Assembly (NCBI GenBank): GCA_902774025.1 | Contig: CACYGY010000001.1 | Location: 1-64,000 of the forward strand | Direction of reading: 5' to 3' | Length of the DNA stretch: 64,000 bases | DNA from: an uncultured Eubacteriales bacterium | Lineage (GTDB): Bacteria; Bacillota; Clostridia; Christensenellales; Aristaeellaceae | In this document: positions 52,220 through 61,177 of the stretch, piece by piece | Layout of the letters: every line of letters begins with the position of its first letter | Position numbering within the stretch: the first letter of the stretch is position 1 | Notes under the pieces: generated by a model | Told to the model about the DNA's origin: nothing | Databases searched by the model: none | The model's input: the letters and a program-made list of their open reading frames with translations, nothing else | Position numbers and translations under genes: made by a program

Positions 52220-53211
52220 ATTCCCGCCCTGCCCTGCCGGTTCTGTACATGGTGATTCCCTGTTACAACGAGGAGGACGTGCTGCCCATCACCGCCCCCC
52301 TGTTCCGGGAAAAGCTGGAAAGCCTTGCCCGTCAGCAGCTGATCCATCCCGACAGCCGGATCCTTCTGGTGAACGACGGAAGCAGGGACCGGACCTGGGA
52401 GATCATCCGGGATCTGAGCGAAAAGGACCTGCATTTTCAGGGGATCAGCCAGAGCCGGAACCGCGGGCACCAGAACGCTGTGCTGGCAGGACTCATGGAG
52501 TCCAGAAAACTGTGCGACGTGACCATTTCCATTGACTGCGACGGACAGGACGACCTGAACGCCATGGATGAGATGCTCAAAGCCTATCACGAGGGCAGTG
52601 ACGTGGTCTACGGCGTCCGTTCCTCCAGAAAAACGGATTCCCTTTTCAAACGCATGACTGCCCAGTCCTTCTACCGGTTCATGCGCCGGATGGGGGCGGA
52701 GGTTGTCTACAACCATGCGGACTACCGTCTCCTCTCCTCCAGGGTGCTGAGCGCCTTTGCGGATTTCCATGAGGTGAACCTGTTCCTCCGTGGCCTGGTG
52801 CCCCTCATCGGCTTCCGGTCCACCTCCGTCTACTATGAGCGGCGGGAACGCCTGGCGGGGGAAAGCCATTATCCCCTGAAGAGGATGATCGGCCTGGCCT
52901 TTGACGGCATCACCAGTCTGTCCGTCAAGCCCATCCGGATGATCACCTATACCGGACTGATCATTTCCGTGATCAGTTTCATCGGCATCATCTGGGCCGT
53001 GGTCACCGCTCTGATGGGTTCGGCGGTGGAGGGCTGGGCCAGCATCGCCTGCGTGGTCTGCTTCATGGGCGGCATCCAGTCCATGTTCATGGGCATCATC
53101 GGCGAATACATCGGCAAAATCTATCTGGAAACCAAGGGCAGACCAAGGTATATTATCTCCGAGCACACCTCCGGCATGCCCGATTCCCCCGGGACGGATC
53201 CCCGTCCGTGA
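52216..53211 (+). CDS. Membrane glycosyltransferase family 2 (polyprenyl-phosphate type)
   Basis: GT2 enzyme of 331 residues related to DPM1/GtrB. VIPCYNEEDVLP begins the nucleotide-sugar fold, with VNDGSRDRTW and SIDCDGQDDLNAM. Two C-terminal membrane helices (about 245-270 and 278-305) anchor it. Such enzymes move a sugar from a nucleotide to undecaprenyl phosphate for flipping and use outside the cell. It is translationally coupled to the nucleotidyltransferase, so the kinase, the nucleotidyltransferase and this enzyme form a plausible chain from free sugar to lipid-linked sugar. Confidence 0.87.
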   Translation: MNSRPALPVLYMVIPCYNEEDVLPITAPLFREKLESLARQQLIHPDSRILLVNDGSRDRTWEIIRDLSEKDLHFQGISQSRNRGHQNAVLAGLMESRKLCDVTISIDCDGQDDLNAMDEMLKAYHEGSDVVYGVRSSRKTDSLFKRMTAQSFYRFMRRMGAEVVYNHADYRLLSSRVLSAFADFHEVNLFLRGLVPLIGFRSTSVYYERRERLAGESHYPLKRMIGLAFDGITSLSVKPIRMITYTGLIISVISFIGIIWAVVTALMGSAVEGWASIACVVCFMGGIQSMFMGIIGEYIGKIYLETKGRPRYIISEHTSGMPDSPGTDPRP

Positions 53212-53228
53212 GAGAAAGGAGAATGCTC

Positions 53229-53870
53229 ATGTCTGACAAATCCCCTCTGGTGCTTCTGGTGAACGGAAGCCCCCATCCCCATGGCTGCACAGCCGTGGCC
53301 CTTGAGGAGGTTGCCCTTACCCTGGAAAAGGAAGGCCTCCGGACCCGGATGATGCACATCGGCCAGAAGGATATCCGGGGCTGTGTCGCCTGCGGCCAGT
53401 GCGGTTCCCTGGGCCACTGCGTCTTTGACGACGCTGTCCGGGAAGCCTCCGCCATTCTGGAGGAGGCCGCCGGCATGGTGGTGGGCTCCCCGGTCTACTA
53501 CGGAAGCCCCAACGCCACCCTTCTGGCCTTTCTGGACCGGCTCTTCTATTCCAAGTCCTTTGACACCACCATGAAGGTGGGCGCCAGTGTGGTTTCATGC
53601 CGCCGCAGCGGAAACACCGCGAGCTTTGACGTTCTGAACAAGTACTTCACCATCTCCGGCATGCCCCTTGTCTCCAGCCGCTACTGGAACAACATTCACG
53701 GCTTCACCGCCGAGGATGCCCGGAAGGATCTGGAAGGTCTGCAGACCATGCGGATTCTGGGCCGGAACATGGCCTTCCTCATCCGCTCCATTGAACTGGG
53801 CAGAAGTCAGTTCGGTCTGCCGGAAGCGGAAAAGGAAAAATATTTCACATCCTTCCCGGACGGTCTCTGA
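53229..53870 (+). CDS. NAD(P)H-dependent flavoprotein with cysteine motif (Isf-like)
   Basis: Flavodoxin-fold FMN reductase-type protein of 213 residues. The start LVLLVNGSPHPHGCTAVALEE is the FMN loop, and GCVACGQCGSLGHC carries the compact cysteine cluster of iron-sulfur flavoproteins. VVGSPVYYGSPNATLLAFLDRLF is the second flavin-contact region. It probably transfers electrons from NAD(P)H to unknown acceptors. The ATG at 53229 is 7 bases after AAAGGAG, and the ATG at 53223 is too close. Why it sits behind a glycosyltransferase is unclear. Confidence 0.82.
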   Translation: MSDKSPLVLLVNGSPHPHGCTAVALEEVALTLEKEGLRTRMMHIGQKDIRGCVACGQCGSLGHCVFDDAVREASAILEEAAGMVVGSPVYYGSPNATLLAFLDRLFYSKSFDTTMKVGASVVSCRRSGNTASFDVLNKYFTISGMPLVSSRYWNNIHGFTAEDARKDLEGLQTMRILGRNMAFLIRSIELGRSQFGLPEAEKEKYFTSFPDGL

Positions 53871-53881
53871 CCGCCGGAATC

Positions 53882-53905
53882 ACCGTCCCCAGGGACGGTT
53901 TTTTT
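53882..53905 (+). terminator. Terminator of the kinase-glycosyltransferase operon
   Basis: A 7-bp stem ACCGTCC/GGACGGT with a CCAG loop is followed by seven Ts. Confidence 0.9.
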
Positions 53906-53913
53906 CCGCGTGC

Positions 53914-53942
53914 TTGACGAACCCGCAGCCTTTCCCTACAAT
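53914..53942 (+). promoter_or_regulatory. Promoter of the HerA-like gene
   Basis: TTGACG (53914-53919) and TACAAT (53937-53942) are 17 bases apart, followed by AAAGGAGG before the ATG at 53983. Confidence 0.75.
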
Positions 53943-53982
53943 TCAGGATACATAAGCAGTTTTCATAAAGGAGGTCTTTCCC

Positions 53983-55989
53983 ATGCTTTACGGTCAGCAG
54001 ATCTGGCTTGGCACCACGTCCAGGCCCTCCGCCGTCACCATGCTTCCCTCCATGGCCAACCGGCACGGCCTCATCGCCGGCGCCACCGGCACCGGAAAAA
54101 CCGTCACCCTTCAGGTTCTCGCCGAAGGTTTTTCCTCCATGGGTGTTCCGGTCTTCATGGCGGATGTCAAGGGAGATCTCAGCGGCATGGCCATGAGCGG
54201 CGAGGGCAGCGAGAAGGTCAGCGCGAGAATTCAGGCCTGCGGCGTGCCCCGGTTTGATTTCCGCTCCTTTCCCGTCACCTTCTGGGACCTGTACGGCGAA
54301 CAGGGACATCCCGTACGGGCCACCGTTCTGCAGATGGGTCCCATTCTCCTCTCCCGGATGCTGGGCCTGAACGAAACCCAGTCCGGTGTTCTGAGCCTTG
54401 TGTTCCGCATTGCCGATGACGAGCACATGCTGATGCTGGACATGCGGGATCTGAAAGCCGTGCTTCAGTATATCGGGGAGAACGCGGCTCACTACACCCT
54501 CACCTACGGGAATATCGCCACATCCACCATCGGGGCCATCCAGCGGGCCATCACCGTGCTGGAGGACCAGGGCGGAGACCGTTTCTTCGGCGAACCGGCC
54601 CTGGAAATTCAGGACTGGCTGCGCGTGACGGACAAGGGCGAGGGCATGATCAATATTCTGGCCGCCGACCGCCTTTTCCGCAATCCCGGCATGTATTCCA
54701 CCTTCATGCTCTGGCTCCTGTCGGAGGTCTATGAGTCCATGCCCGAGGTGGGGGATCTGGAAAAGCCCCGCCTGGTCTTCTTCTTTGACGAGGCTCACCT
54801 GCTCTTCAACGGCTGTCCCAAGTCCCTTCTGGAAAAGATCCAGCAGATGGTGCGTCTGATCCGTTCCAAGGGCGTGGGTGTCTTCTTCATCACCCAGTCC
54901 CCCTCGGACCTGCCCGTCGCCGTGCTGGGCCAGCTGGGCAACCGGGTCCAGCATGCCCTGAGGGCCTATACGCCCCTGGACATGAAGGCCGTGCGCATTG
55001 CCGCCCAGACCTTCCGGCCCAACCCGGAGTTTGACACGGAAGAGGCCATCACAGGCCTGCAGACCGGCGAGGCCCTGATCTCCTTCCTGGAGGAGGGCGG
55101 TGCCCCCGCGGTGGTCCAGCGAGCCACCATTCTGCCGCCCCAGTCCCAGATCGGCATTCTCGCCACAGGCCAGCGTCGCCTTGTCATTGAGGGCAGCGAT
55201 CTGTTCGGCAAGTATGATCAGGTGCAGGACCGGCGCAGCGCCTACGAGATTCTGGCCGGCACCGTGGAAAGCGCGGAAACCTATGTCCCGGACGTGCCCT
55301 CCCTGGTGTACGCGCCGGAGGCGGATGCGCCCATGGAAGAGACTCCTTCCCTGGTCTATCAGGCGACCATGGCACCTCCCGCGGCCCAGGCGGCACCCCC
55401 TGTGATGCCCCCCGTCTCCCCCGCACCGGTTCCCGCCCCCAGCCAGGGATTCATGGTCTTCGATCCCGCCACCGGTTCCTATGTGCAGAAGGAACTGCCC
55501 TCCATGACCCCGCTGCACTCTGCGGACATCGGTGCCCCGGCGCCCAGGCCAGCCTCTCCGGTGCTGGAGGTGCCCCCGGCCGCCCCGGCGCCCGCGCCCG
55601 TCACCACCCAGCCCGTTCTGGTCTATGATCCGGCCACCGGCCAGTACCGCCAGCAGATGGTCTCCCTGCAGCTGGACCCTTCCACCGGACACTACGCGCC
55701 CGTCCAGCAGCCCCAGAGACCGCTGAACGCCAGAGAGCAGGAGAAGCTGGAAAAGGAAGCGGAGAAGGCCCGGAAGGAACAGGAGCGGAAGGAAAAGGAA
55801 CGCCTGGCGGAGGAGCGGCGCCGGAAGGCGGAGGAACGCCGGGAGGAAGCCGCCGCCCGGGCGAGAAAGAACGATTCCGTCCTGGGCCGTATCCAGAACA
55901 CGGTCATCTCCACCGCCACCCGGGAGGTCACCAAAGGCGTTACCCGCGGGCTCATGGGCTCCATCTCCAGTCTCTTCGGCGGCAAATAA
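53983..55989 (+). CDS. HerA-like (DUF853) ATPase with repeat tail
   Basis: P-loop ATPase of 668 residues from the HerA/FtsK superfamily, DUF853 group. Walker A is GATGTGKT (about 33-40) and the Walker B region [13 protein letters not shown] (about 263-275). [30 protein letters not shown] is characteristic. After about residue 430 comes a Pro/Ala-rich linker with three repeats of the form [FYL]DP[AS]TGxY (near 493, 548 and 564). A charged Lys/Glu/Arg coiled coil (about 583-630) and a conserved end ([16 protein letters not shown]) follow. The enzymatic role of DUF853 proteins is not established. It is a single-gene unit with its own promoter and terminator. Confidence 0.85.
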   Translation: MLYGQQIWLGTTSRPSAVTMLPSMANRHGLIAGATGTGKTVTLQVLAEGFSSMGVPVFMADVKGDLSGMAMSGEGSEKVSARIQACGVPRFDFRSFPVTFWDLYGEQGHPVRATVLQMGPILLSRMLGLNETQSGVLSLVFRIADDEHMLMLDMRDLKAVLQYIGENAAHYTLTYGNIATSTIGAIQRAITVLEDQGGDRFFGEPALEIQDWLRVTDKGEGMINILAADRLFRNPGMYSTFMLWLLSEVYESMPEVGDLEKPRLVFFFDEAHLLFNGCPKSLLEKIQQMVRLIRSKGVGVFFITQSPSDLPVAVLGQLGNRVQHALRAYTPLDMKAVRIAAQTFRPNPEFDTEEAITGLQTGEALISFLEEGGAPAVVQRATILPPQSQIGILATGQRRLVIEGSDLFGKYDQVQDRRSAYEILAGTVESAETYVPDVPSLVYAPEADAPMEETPSLVYQATMAPPAAQAAPPVMPPVSPAPVPAPSQGFMVFDPATGSYVQKELPSMTPLHSADIGAPAPRPASPVLEVPPAAPAPAPVTTQPVLVYDPATGQYRQQMVSLQLDPSTGHYAPVQQPQRPLNAREQEKLEKEAEKARKEQERKEKERLAEERRRKAEERREEAAARARKNDSVLGRIQNTVISTATREVTKGVTRGLMGSISSLFGGK

Positions 55990-55997
55990 GCCATTTC

Positions 55998-56033
55998 AGC
56001 CGGCCCCCGGGCCGGCTCTTTCCTTTTTTCCGG
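55998..56033 (+). terminator. Terminator of the HerA-like gene
   Basis: An 8-bp stem AGCCGGCC/GGCCGGCT with a 4-base loop is followed by CTTTCCTTTTTT. Confidence 0.88.
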
Positions 56034-56043
56034 GATTTTTCCC

Positions 56044-56071
56044 TTGAAAAAGACGGGCACATGTGTATAAT
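56044..56071 (+). promoter_or_regulatory. Promoter of the serS T-box leader
   Basis: TTGAAA (56044-56049) and TATAAT (56066-56071) are 16 bases apart. Transcription should start near 56078. Confidence 0.75.
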
Positions 56072-56077
56072 ACCTGT

Positions 56078-56294
56078 GACCCGCTGAGGGAAGAAGCGAG
56101 ATCCATGTCCGGAATCAGAGATGTGCCGGAGGCTGCGAGGCACACGGAGGGGATTTCTTTCCGCTTTCCGAGGGTGGGGGCGATGAGTCCCCGGGGTGAC
56201 GCCCCTTACAGCCTCAGAAAGTGGCCCGCGCCTGCGGGCAAACTGGGTGGTACCGCGAGAGTCTCTCGTCCCGGCAGGGATGGGAGACTCTTTC
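56078..56294 (+). promoter_or_regulatory. T-box riboswitch controlling serS
   Basis: The leader holds the conserved T-box AACTGGGTGGTACCGCG (56241-56257). Right behind it is a 14-bp terminator stem (56259-56272 with 56277-56290) ending in TTTC. Uncharged tRNA-Ser would pair with the specifier and with UGGU, favouring the antiterminator and serS expression. By hand-folding Stem I a UCC serine codon at 56160-56162 is the best specifier candidate. That choice is tentative. The leader frame is open and merges with serS but is not translated as protein. Confidence 0.93.
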
Positions 56295-56329
56295 ATGCAC
56301 GCATGAACAGAACAAGGAGGAAACAAGGC

Positions 56330-57607
56330 ATGCTGGACATCAATCTTCTGCGCACGGATCCGGAAAAGGTACGGGAAAACATCCGGAAAAAGTTCCAGGA
56401 CTCGAAACTGCCCCTGGTGGACGAGGTCATTGAAATGGACCGGGCCTACCGGGAAGCCCGTCAGCGGGCGGACAGTCTGAGGAATCAGCGCAAAACCCTC
56501 TCCAAGCAGATCGGCGGCCTTCTGGCCAAAGGACAGAAGGAGGAAGCTGAACAGACCAAGGCACAGGTTGCTGCGCTGGGGGATGAGCTGAAGGCGCTGG
56601 AAGAGAAGGAAGAAAGCCTGCAGGCGGAAATCCGCAAGCGCATGCTGGTGATTCCCAACATCATCGATCCCCGCGTGCCCATTGGCAGGGATGACTCCGA
56701 AAACGTGGAGATTGAGCGTTTCGGCGAGCCCGCGGTGCCGGACTTTGAGGTCCCCTACCATGTGGACATCATGGAAAGGCTGAAGGGAATCGACCTGGAC
56801 GCCGCGCGGCGTACCAGCGGCAACGGTTTCTATTATCTCCTGGGGGATATCGCCCGTCTCCACAGCGCCCTGCTCAGCTACGCCCGGGATTTCATGATCG
56901 ACCGTGGCTTCACCTATGTGATCCCGCCCTACATGATCCATTCCGATGTGGTCAACGGCGTCATGTCTTTTGCCGAGATGGAGAACATGATGTACAAGAT
57001 CGAGGGAGAGGATCTGTACCTCATCGGGACCTCCGAGCACTCCATGATCGGGCGCTTCATTGACACCATTCTGGATGAGGAGACCCTGCCTCAGACCCTC
57101 ACCAGCTACAGCCCCTGCTTCCGCAAGGAAGTGGGCGCCCACGGCATTGAGGAGCGGGGCGTATACCGGATCCACCAGTTCGAGAAGCAGGAAATGATCG
57201 TGGTGTGCAAACCCGAGGATTCACCCATGTGGTTTGACCGTCTGTGGCAGAATACCGTGGACTTCTTCCGCAGCATTGACATTCCGGTGCGCACCCTGGA
57301 ATGCTGTTCCGGGGATCTGGCGGACCTGAAGGTCCGCTCCCTGGACGTGGAAGCCTGGTCACCCCGGCAGAAGCGGTACTTCGAGGTGGGTTCCTGCTCC
57401 AATCTCGGGGACGCTCAGGCCCGCAGGCTTCAGATCCGGGTGCGGGGCGGGGACGGACAGAAATACCTGGCCCACACCCTCAACAACACCTGCGTGGCAC
57501 CGCCCCGCATGCTCATCGCCTTCCTGGAAAACAATCTGGAAGCCGACGGCCATGTCCGGATTCCGGAACCTCTCCGGATGTACATGGGCGGCAAGGAAAG
57601 AATCTGA
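56330..57607 (+). CDS. serS: Seryl-tRNA synthetase
   Basis: Charges tRNA-Ser with serine, 425 residues. The N-terminal coiled-coil arm (about 30-105) binds the tRNA long arm. Motif 2 is SPCFRKEVGAHG. Motif 3 is NNTCVAPPRMLIAFLEN, where most bacterial enzymes have an NGSG-type start, so it belongs to a variant branch. The ATG at 56330 lies 9 bases after AAGGAGG and gives the standard start MLDINLLRTDPEKV. The T-box leader shows it is induced when serine charging falls. A compact terminator follows. Confidence 0.96.
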   Translation: MLDINLLRTDPEKVRENIRKKFQDSKLPLVDEVIEMDRAYREARQRADSLRNQRKTLSKQIGGLLAKGQKEEAEQTKAQVAALGDELKALEEKEESLQAEIRKRMLVIPNIIDPRVPIGRDDSENVEIERFGEPAVPDFEVPYHVDIMERLKGIDLDAARRTSGNGFYYLLGDIARLHSALLSYARDFMIDRGFTYVIPPYMIHSDVVNGVMSFAEMENMMYKIEGEDLYLIGTSEHSMIGRFIDTILDEETLPQTLTSYSPCFRKEVGAHGIEERGVYRIHQFEKQEMIVVCKPEDSPMWFDRLWQNTVDFFRSIDIPVRTLECCSGDLADLKVRSLDVEAWSPRQKRYFEVGSCSNLGDAQARRLQIRVRGGDGQKYLAHTLNNTCVAPPRMLIAFLENNLEADGHVRIPEPLRMYMGGKERI

Positions 57608-57613
57608 ACCCAT

Positions 57614-57645
57614 GCCCGGCGCGAAAGGCGCCGGGCTTTCTCTTG
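57614..57645 (+). terminator. Terminator of serS
   Basis: A 9-bp stem GCCCGGCGC/GCGCCGGGC with a GAAAG loop is followed by TTTCTCTT. Confidence 0.85.
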
Positions 57646-57647
57646 CC

Positions 57648-57676
57648 TTGTCACCCCATGCCGGATCGACTATAAT
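57648..57676 (+). promoter_or_regulatory. Promoter of mrfAB
   Basis: TTGTCA (57648-57653) and TATAAT (57671-57676) are 17 bases apart. The GTG start of mrfA is at 57703. Confidence 0.75.
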
Positions 57677-57702
57677 GCCCGTGACAGAAGGGGGGTTCGC
57701 CT

Positions 57703-59985
57703 GTGAACGTGGATCAGCTTGTGGACGTTTTGCGCTCCGATCCGGGCTTTATGGAGCAGGTGGTGCGCTGGGAAGAGATCCCAGCCCGGGAGGCGAGGTA
57801 TGCCCCCTTCCCCGCCCGGCTGGATCAGCGGCTCATCCCGGTGCTGGAAAAGCGGGGCATTCACCGTCTGTATACCCACCAGGCCAGGGCCATTGAAGAG
57901 GTGCTGGAAGACCGGGACGTGGTGGTGGTGACCCCCACTGCCTCGGGAAAGACCATGTGCTATAACCTGCCCGTTCTCTCCGCCATTCTGCAGAATCCCG
58001 ACGCCCGGGCCCTGTACCTTTTCCCCACCAAGGCCCTGAGTGCGGATCAGGTGAGTGAACTGTACGACATGATCCAGCTCACCGGAGCGGACATCAAAAC
58101 CTTCACCTATGACGGGGACACGCCCGGCACGGCCCGCAAGGCGGTGCGCCAGGCCGGACATGTGGTGGTCACCAATCCGGACATGCTCCACAGCGGCATT
58201 CTTCCCCACCACACCAAGTGGGTCAAGCTCTTTGAGAACCTGCGCTACATCATTATTGACGAAATCCATACCTACCGGGGCGTCTTCGGCTCCAATCTGG
58301 CCAATGTTCTCAGGCGCCTGCTCCGCCTGTGCGAGTTTTACGGTTCCCACCCCCGGTTCATTCTCTGCTCCGCCACCATTGCCAATCCCCGGGAGCTGGC
58401 CGAGACGCTCACCGGAAGGACCGTCACCCTCATTGATGACAACGGCGCGCCGGTGGGCCGCCGGCATTTCGTCTTCTACAATCCCCCGGTGTACAATCAG
58501 CAGCTTCAGCTGCGCCAGAGCGTGATCTCCACCACCCGGGACATCGCGGGCATGCTCCTGCGCAACGGCGTGCAGTCCATCACCTTTGCCCGCTCCCGCC
58601 TGGTGGTGGAGGTGCTGACCCGCTATCTCAAGGACATGGTCCGGGATCCCCTGGGGAACGCCGGCCGGGTCCGGGGCTACCGGGGCGGATACCTGCCCAC
58701 TCAGCGCCGGGAAATCGAGCAGGGCCTGCGGGCCGGACGGATTGACGCGGTCATCTCCACCAACGCCCTGGAGCTGGGCATCGACATCGGCTCCCTGGAT
58801 GCCTGCGTCCTGTGCGGCTACCCGGGCACCATCGCCAGCGCCTGGCAGCAGGCGGGGCGGGCCGGACGGCGCCAGACCAGCAGCATCATCTTCTATGTAG
58901 CCTCCTCCGCCCCCGTGGATCAGTATATTGTCACCCATCCGGATTATTTCCTGCGCAAGTCCCCGGAAAACGCCCTGCTGAACCCGGATAACCTGTACAT
59001 CCTCATGAGCCATTTCAAGTGTGCCGCCTACGAGCTGCCCTTCGCCGACGGGGACACCTTCGGAAACGCCCCGTCCCCGGACATGCTCCTCACCTATCTC
59101 AGCGAGGAGCATATTCTCCGGCATGTGGGAGGACGGTACCACTGGATGGCGGAGGATTTCCCGGCCAGTGACTTCGGCCTGCGAAGCGGCGCGGAGGAAA
59201 ACTTCGTCATCGTGGACATCACCGATCCCGCCCACCACGTGGTGATCGGGGAAATGGACCGGTTCACCGTGCCCATGCTCCTCCATGAGAACGCCATCTA
59301 CATGCATGAGGGCGTCCAGTACCAGGTGGAAAAACTGGACCTTGAACACTGCAAGGCCTTCATCCGCCATGTGGAGGTGGACTACTATACCGACGCGGAC
59401 CTGAATGTCTCCCTGAGCCTTCTGGACGTGGAGGAAAGGCAGGACCTGCCGGACTCCATGCATCTGTGCCTTGGAGAGGTAAAGGTCAGCACGCTGGTGA
59501 CCAAGTTCAAAAAGATCAAGCTGGACACCCGGGAAAATGTGGGCTTCGGCTTTGTGCGCCTGCCGGAGATGGACATGCACACCACGGCCATGTGGTGGCG
59601 TCTCCCGGACACCCTGATCCGGTCCTTTTCCAATGACACGCTGGAAAACGGGCTCATGGGTGTGAGCAATCTCCTGCGCATCGTTTCGCCCCTGTATCTC
59701 ATGTGCGCGCCTCTGGACGTTGTGGTGGTCTATCAGGTGAAATCGCCCATCACCGACGGGCCCAGCCTGATCCTCTATGATTCCTTCCCCGGAGGCATGG
59801 GACTGGCCTCCAAGGCCTACCGCATGCAGAGGCTTCTCCTGGAAAAGTGTCTGGACATTGTCCGTTCATGCCGCTGTCCCCAGGGCTGCCCCTCCTGCGT
59901 GGGCCCCGTGATGGAGGTCGGGGAGGACGGCAAGGCCGCGGCGGTCCGGATTCTCACATGTCTCCTGGACATGCTGACCGCATAA
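57703..59985 (+). CDS. mrfA: DEAD/DEAH-box repair helicase MrfA
   Basis: Superfamily 2 helicase of 760 residues. In B. subtilis MrfA (YprA) unwinds DNA 3'-5' in a mitomycin C repair path independent of UvrABC. Seen here: Q-like motif YTHQARAIEEV, Walker A TPTASGKT, motif II IIIDEIHTYRG (DEIH), motif III CSATIANP and motif VI QQAGRAGRR. The C-terminal DUF1998 region ends in CRCPQGCPSCVGP, a metal-binding cysteine cluster. The start is GTG at 57703 after AAGGGGGG. It is coupled to mrfB 13 bases downstream. Confidence 0.9.
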   Translation: MNVDQLVDVLRSDPGFMEQVVRWEEIPAREARYAPFPARLDQRLIPVLEKRGIHRLYTHQARAIEEVLEDRDVVVVTPTASGKTMCYNLPVLSAILQNPDARALYLFPTKALSADQVSELYDMIQLTGADIKTFTYDGDTPGTARKAVRQAGHVVVTNPDMLHSGILPHHTKWVKLFENLRYIIIDEIHTYRGVFGSNLANVLRRLLRLCEFYGSHPRFILCSATIANPRELAETLTGRTVTLIDDNGAPVGRRHFVFYNPPVYNQQLQLRQSVISTTRDIAGMLLRNGVQSITFARSRLVVEVLTRYLKDMVRDPLGNAGRVRGYRGGYLPTQRREIEQGLRAGRIDAVISTNALELGIDIGSLDACVLCGYPGTIASAWQQAGRAGRRQTSSIIFYVASSAPVDQYIVTHPDYFLRKSPENALLNPDNLYILMSHFKCAAYELPFADGDTFGNAPSPDMLLTYLSEEHILRHVGGRYHWMAEDFPASDFGLRSGAEENFVIVDITDPAHHVVIGEMDRFTVPMLLHENAIYMHEGVQYQVEKLDLEHCKAFIRHVEVDYYTDADLNVSLSLLDVEERQDLPDSMHLCLGEVKVSTLVTKFKKIKLDTRENVGFGFVRLPEMDMHTTAMWWRLPDTLIRSFSNDTLENGLMGVSNLLRIVSPLYLMCAPLDVVVVYQVKSPITDGPSLILYDSFPGGMGLASKAYRMQRLLLEKCLDIVRSCRCPQGCPSCVGPVMEVGEDGKAAAVRILTCLLDMLTA

Positions 59986-59998
59986 GGAGCGTGGCGTC

Positions 59999-61177
59999 TT
60001 GAATCTTCTGGAAAAACTCAGAAGTCTGGAAAAGACTCAGAAGGCGGCGGAAAAGGGTCCCGTTTTTACGGAATGCCTTGTCCGCACGGAAAAGCGGCCC
60101 GCCGGCGCGTTTCCGGATCAGTCCTTCATCACCCGGGATGCCCTGGGCCTGATCCGTTCCCAGGACCTTCCCCTGCCCGGGGATCCGGTCCGGATTCTGT
60201 ATCTGGACACGGAGACCACGGGACTGCGGAGCGGCGCGGGCACGGTGGCCTTTGAGGTCGGCTGCGGCCACATGGAACCCCATGGCTTCGTGCTCAACCA
60301 GTATGTCATGCGGGACTACCCCGAAGAGCCTTTCCTCCTCGAAAAAGTCCGGGAGGAAATCGAAAAATGCGATCTCATCGTCACCTTCAACGGAAAAACC
60401 TTTGACCTGCCCCTGCTCCAGACCCGCTTTCTCATGAACCGCGTGAGCGCCGCCTGTCTGGACAGGCCGCATCTGGATCTCCTTCACGCGGGAAGACGCC
60501 TGTGGAAGCGCAGGCTGGAAAAGTGCACCCTTTCCAATCTGGAAGCGGAAATCCTGGGACAGCCCCGGTGCGATGACCTTCCGGGCAGTGAAGCCCCGGC
60601 GCGGTACTTCGCCTTCCTGAAAACGGGCAACTTCGGCCTCCTGGAGGACGTGCTCCGCCACAACGCCCAGGACGTGGCCAGCATGTGCATGCTCCTGGGG
60701 AAAATGTGCCGCCTGTACGCACAGCCGGAACAGATCGGCTTTTCCGAGGATCTCTTCTCCATGGGCGACGCCCTGGAAAAGGAAGAGCTGCGCATCCAGG
60801 CCCGCAGAATCTACCGCATGGTCCCCCGGGGCCGCCTGCACGGCCAGGCCCGGGCCCGCCTGGCTCACTCCTTCCGGCGCTTCGGCAGTCCCGGGGAAGC
60901 CCGGGATGTGTGGCTGGAGATGATCGAAAGCCGGGAAGGCGGGATCCTTCCCTTTGTGGAGCTGGCCAAATACTACGAGCATACGGAGCCTGACCTGGAA
61001 AAAGCCCTGGAGATGACGGAAAAGGCCCTGGCCGTGCTGTCGGAGGACTGGCCCGGGAGGGACAGCGGGACTGTACAAAAAAGCGTAAACGCGCTACAAT
61101 ACCGCCATATGCGGCTTCGAAAGAAGCTTGCTGCGGCAGGCACCTGCCGTGATCCCAAGGAAAGACAGGGTGATTGA
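59999..61177 (+). CDS. mrfB: Exonuclease MrfB (YprB-like)
   Basis: DEDD-type 3'-5' exonuclease of 392 residues, partner of MrfA. The catalytic acids are in LYLDTETTGL (D and E), LIVTFNGKTFDLPLL (D) and HNAQDVASM (D). A tetratricopeptide-like helical C-terminus follows (about 250-380), as in B. subtilis MrfB. The start is TTG at 59999 behind AAGGAG. Its stop is directly followed by the ATG of the TPR gene. Confidence 0.88.
   Translation: MNLLEKLRSLEKTQKAAEKGPVFTECLVRTEKRPAGAFPDQSFITRDALGLIRSQDLPLPGDPVRILYLDTETTGLRSGAGTVAFEVGCGHMEPHGFVLNQYVMRDYPEEPFLLEKVREEIEKCDLIVTFNGKTFDLPLLQTRFLMNRVSAACLDRPHLDLLHAGRRLWKRRLEKCTLSNLEAEILGQPRCDDLPGSEAPARYFAFLKTGNFGLLEDVLRHNAQDVASMCMLLGKMCRLYAQPEQIGFSEDLFSMGDALEKEELRIQARRIYRMVPRGRLHGQARARLAHSFRRFGSPGEARDVWLEMIESREGGILPFVELAKYYEHTEPDLEKALEMTEKALAVLSEDWPGRDSGTVQKSVNALQYRHMRLRKKLAAAGTCRDPKERQGD
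61072..61100 (+). promoter_or_regulatory. Possible internal promoter before the TPR gene
   Basis: Inside mrfB, TGTACA (61072-61077) and TACAAT (61095-61100) are 17 bases apart. It could allow lepB expression independent of mrfAB. Confidence 0.45.

Noticed and set aside
56063..56329. N-terminal extension of serS by 89 codons
   Set aside because: This region is the T-box riboswitch. The true start has AAGGAGG and gives the normal SerRS N-terminus.
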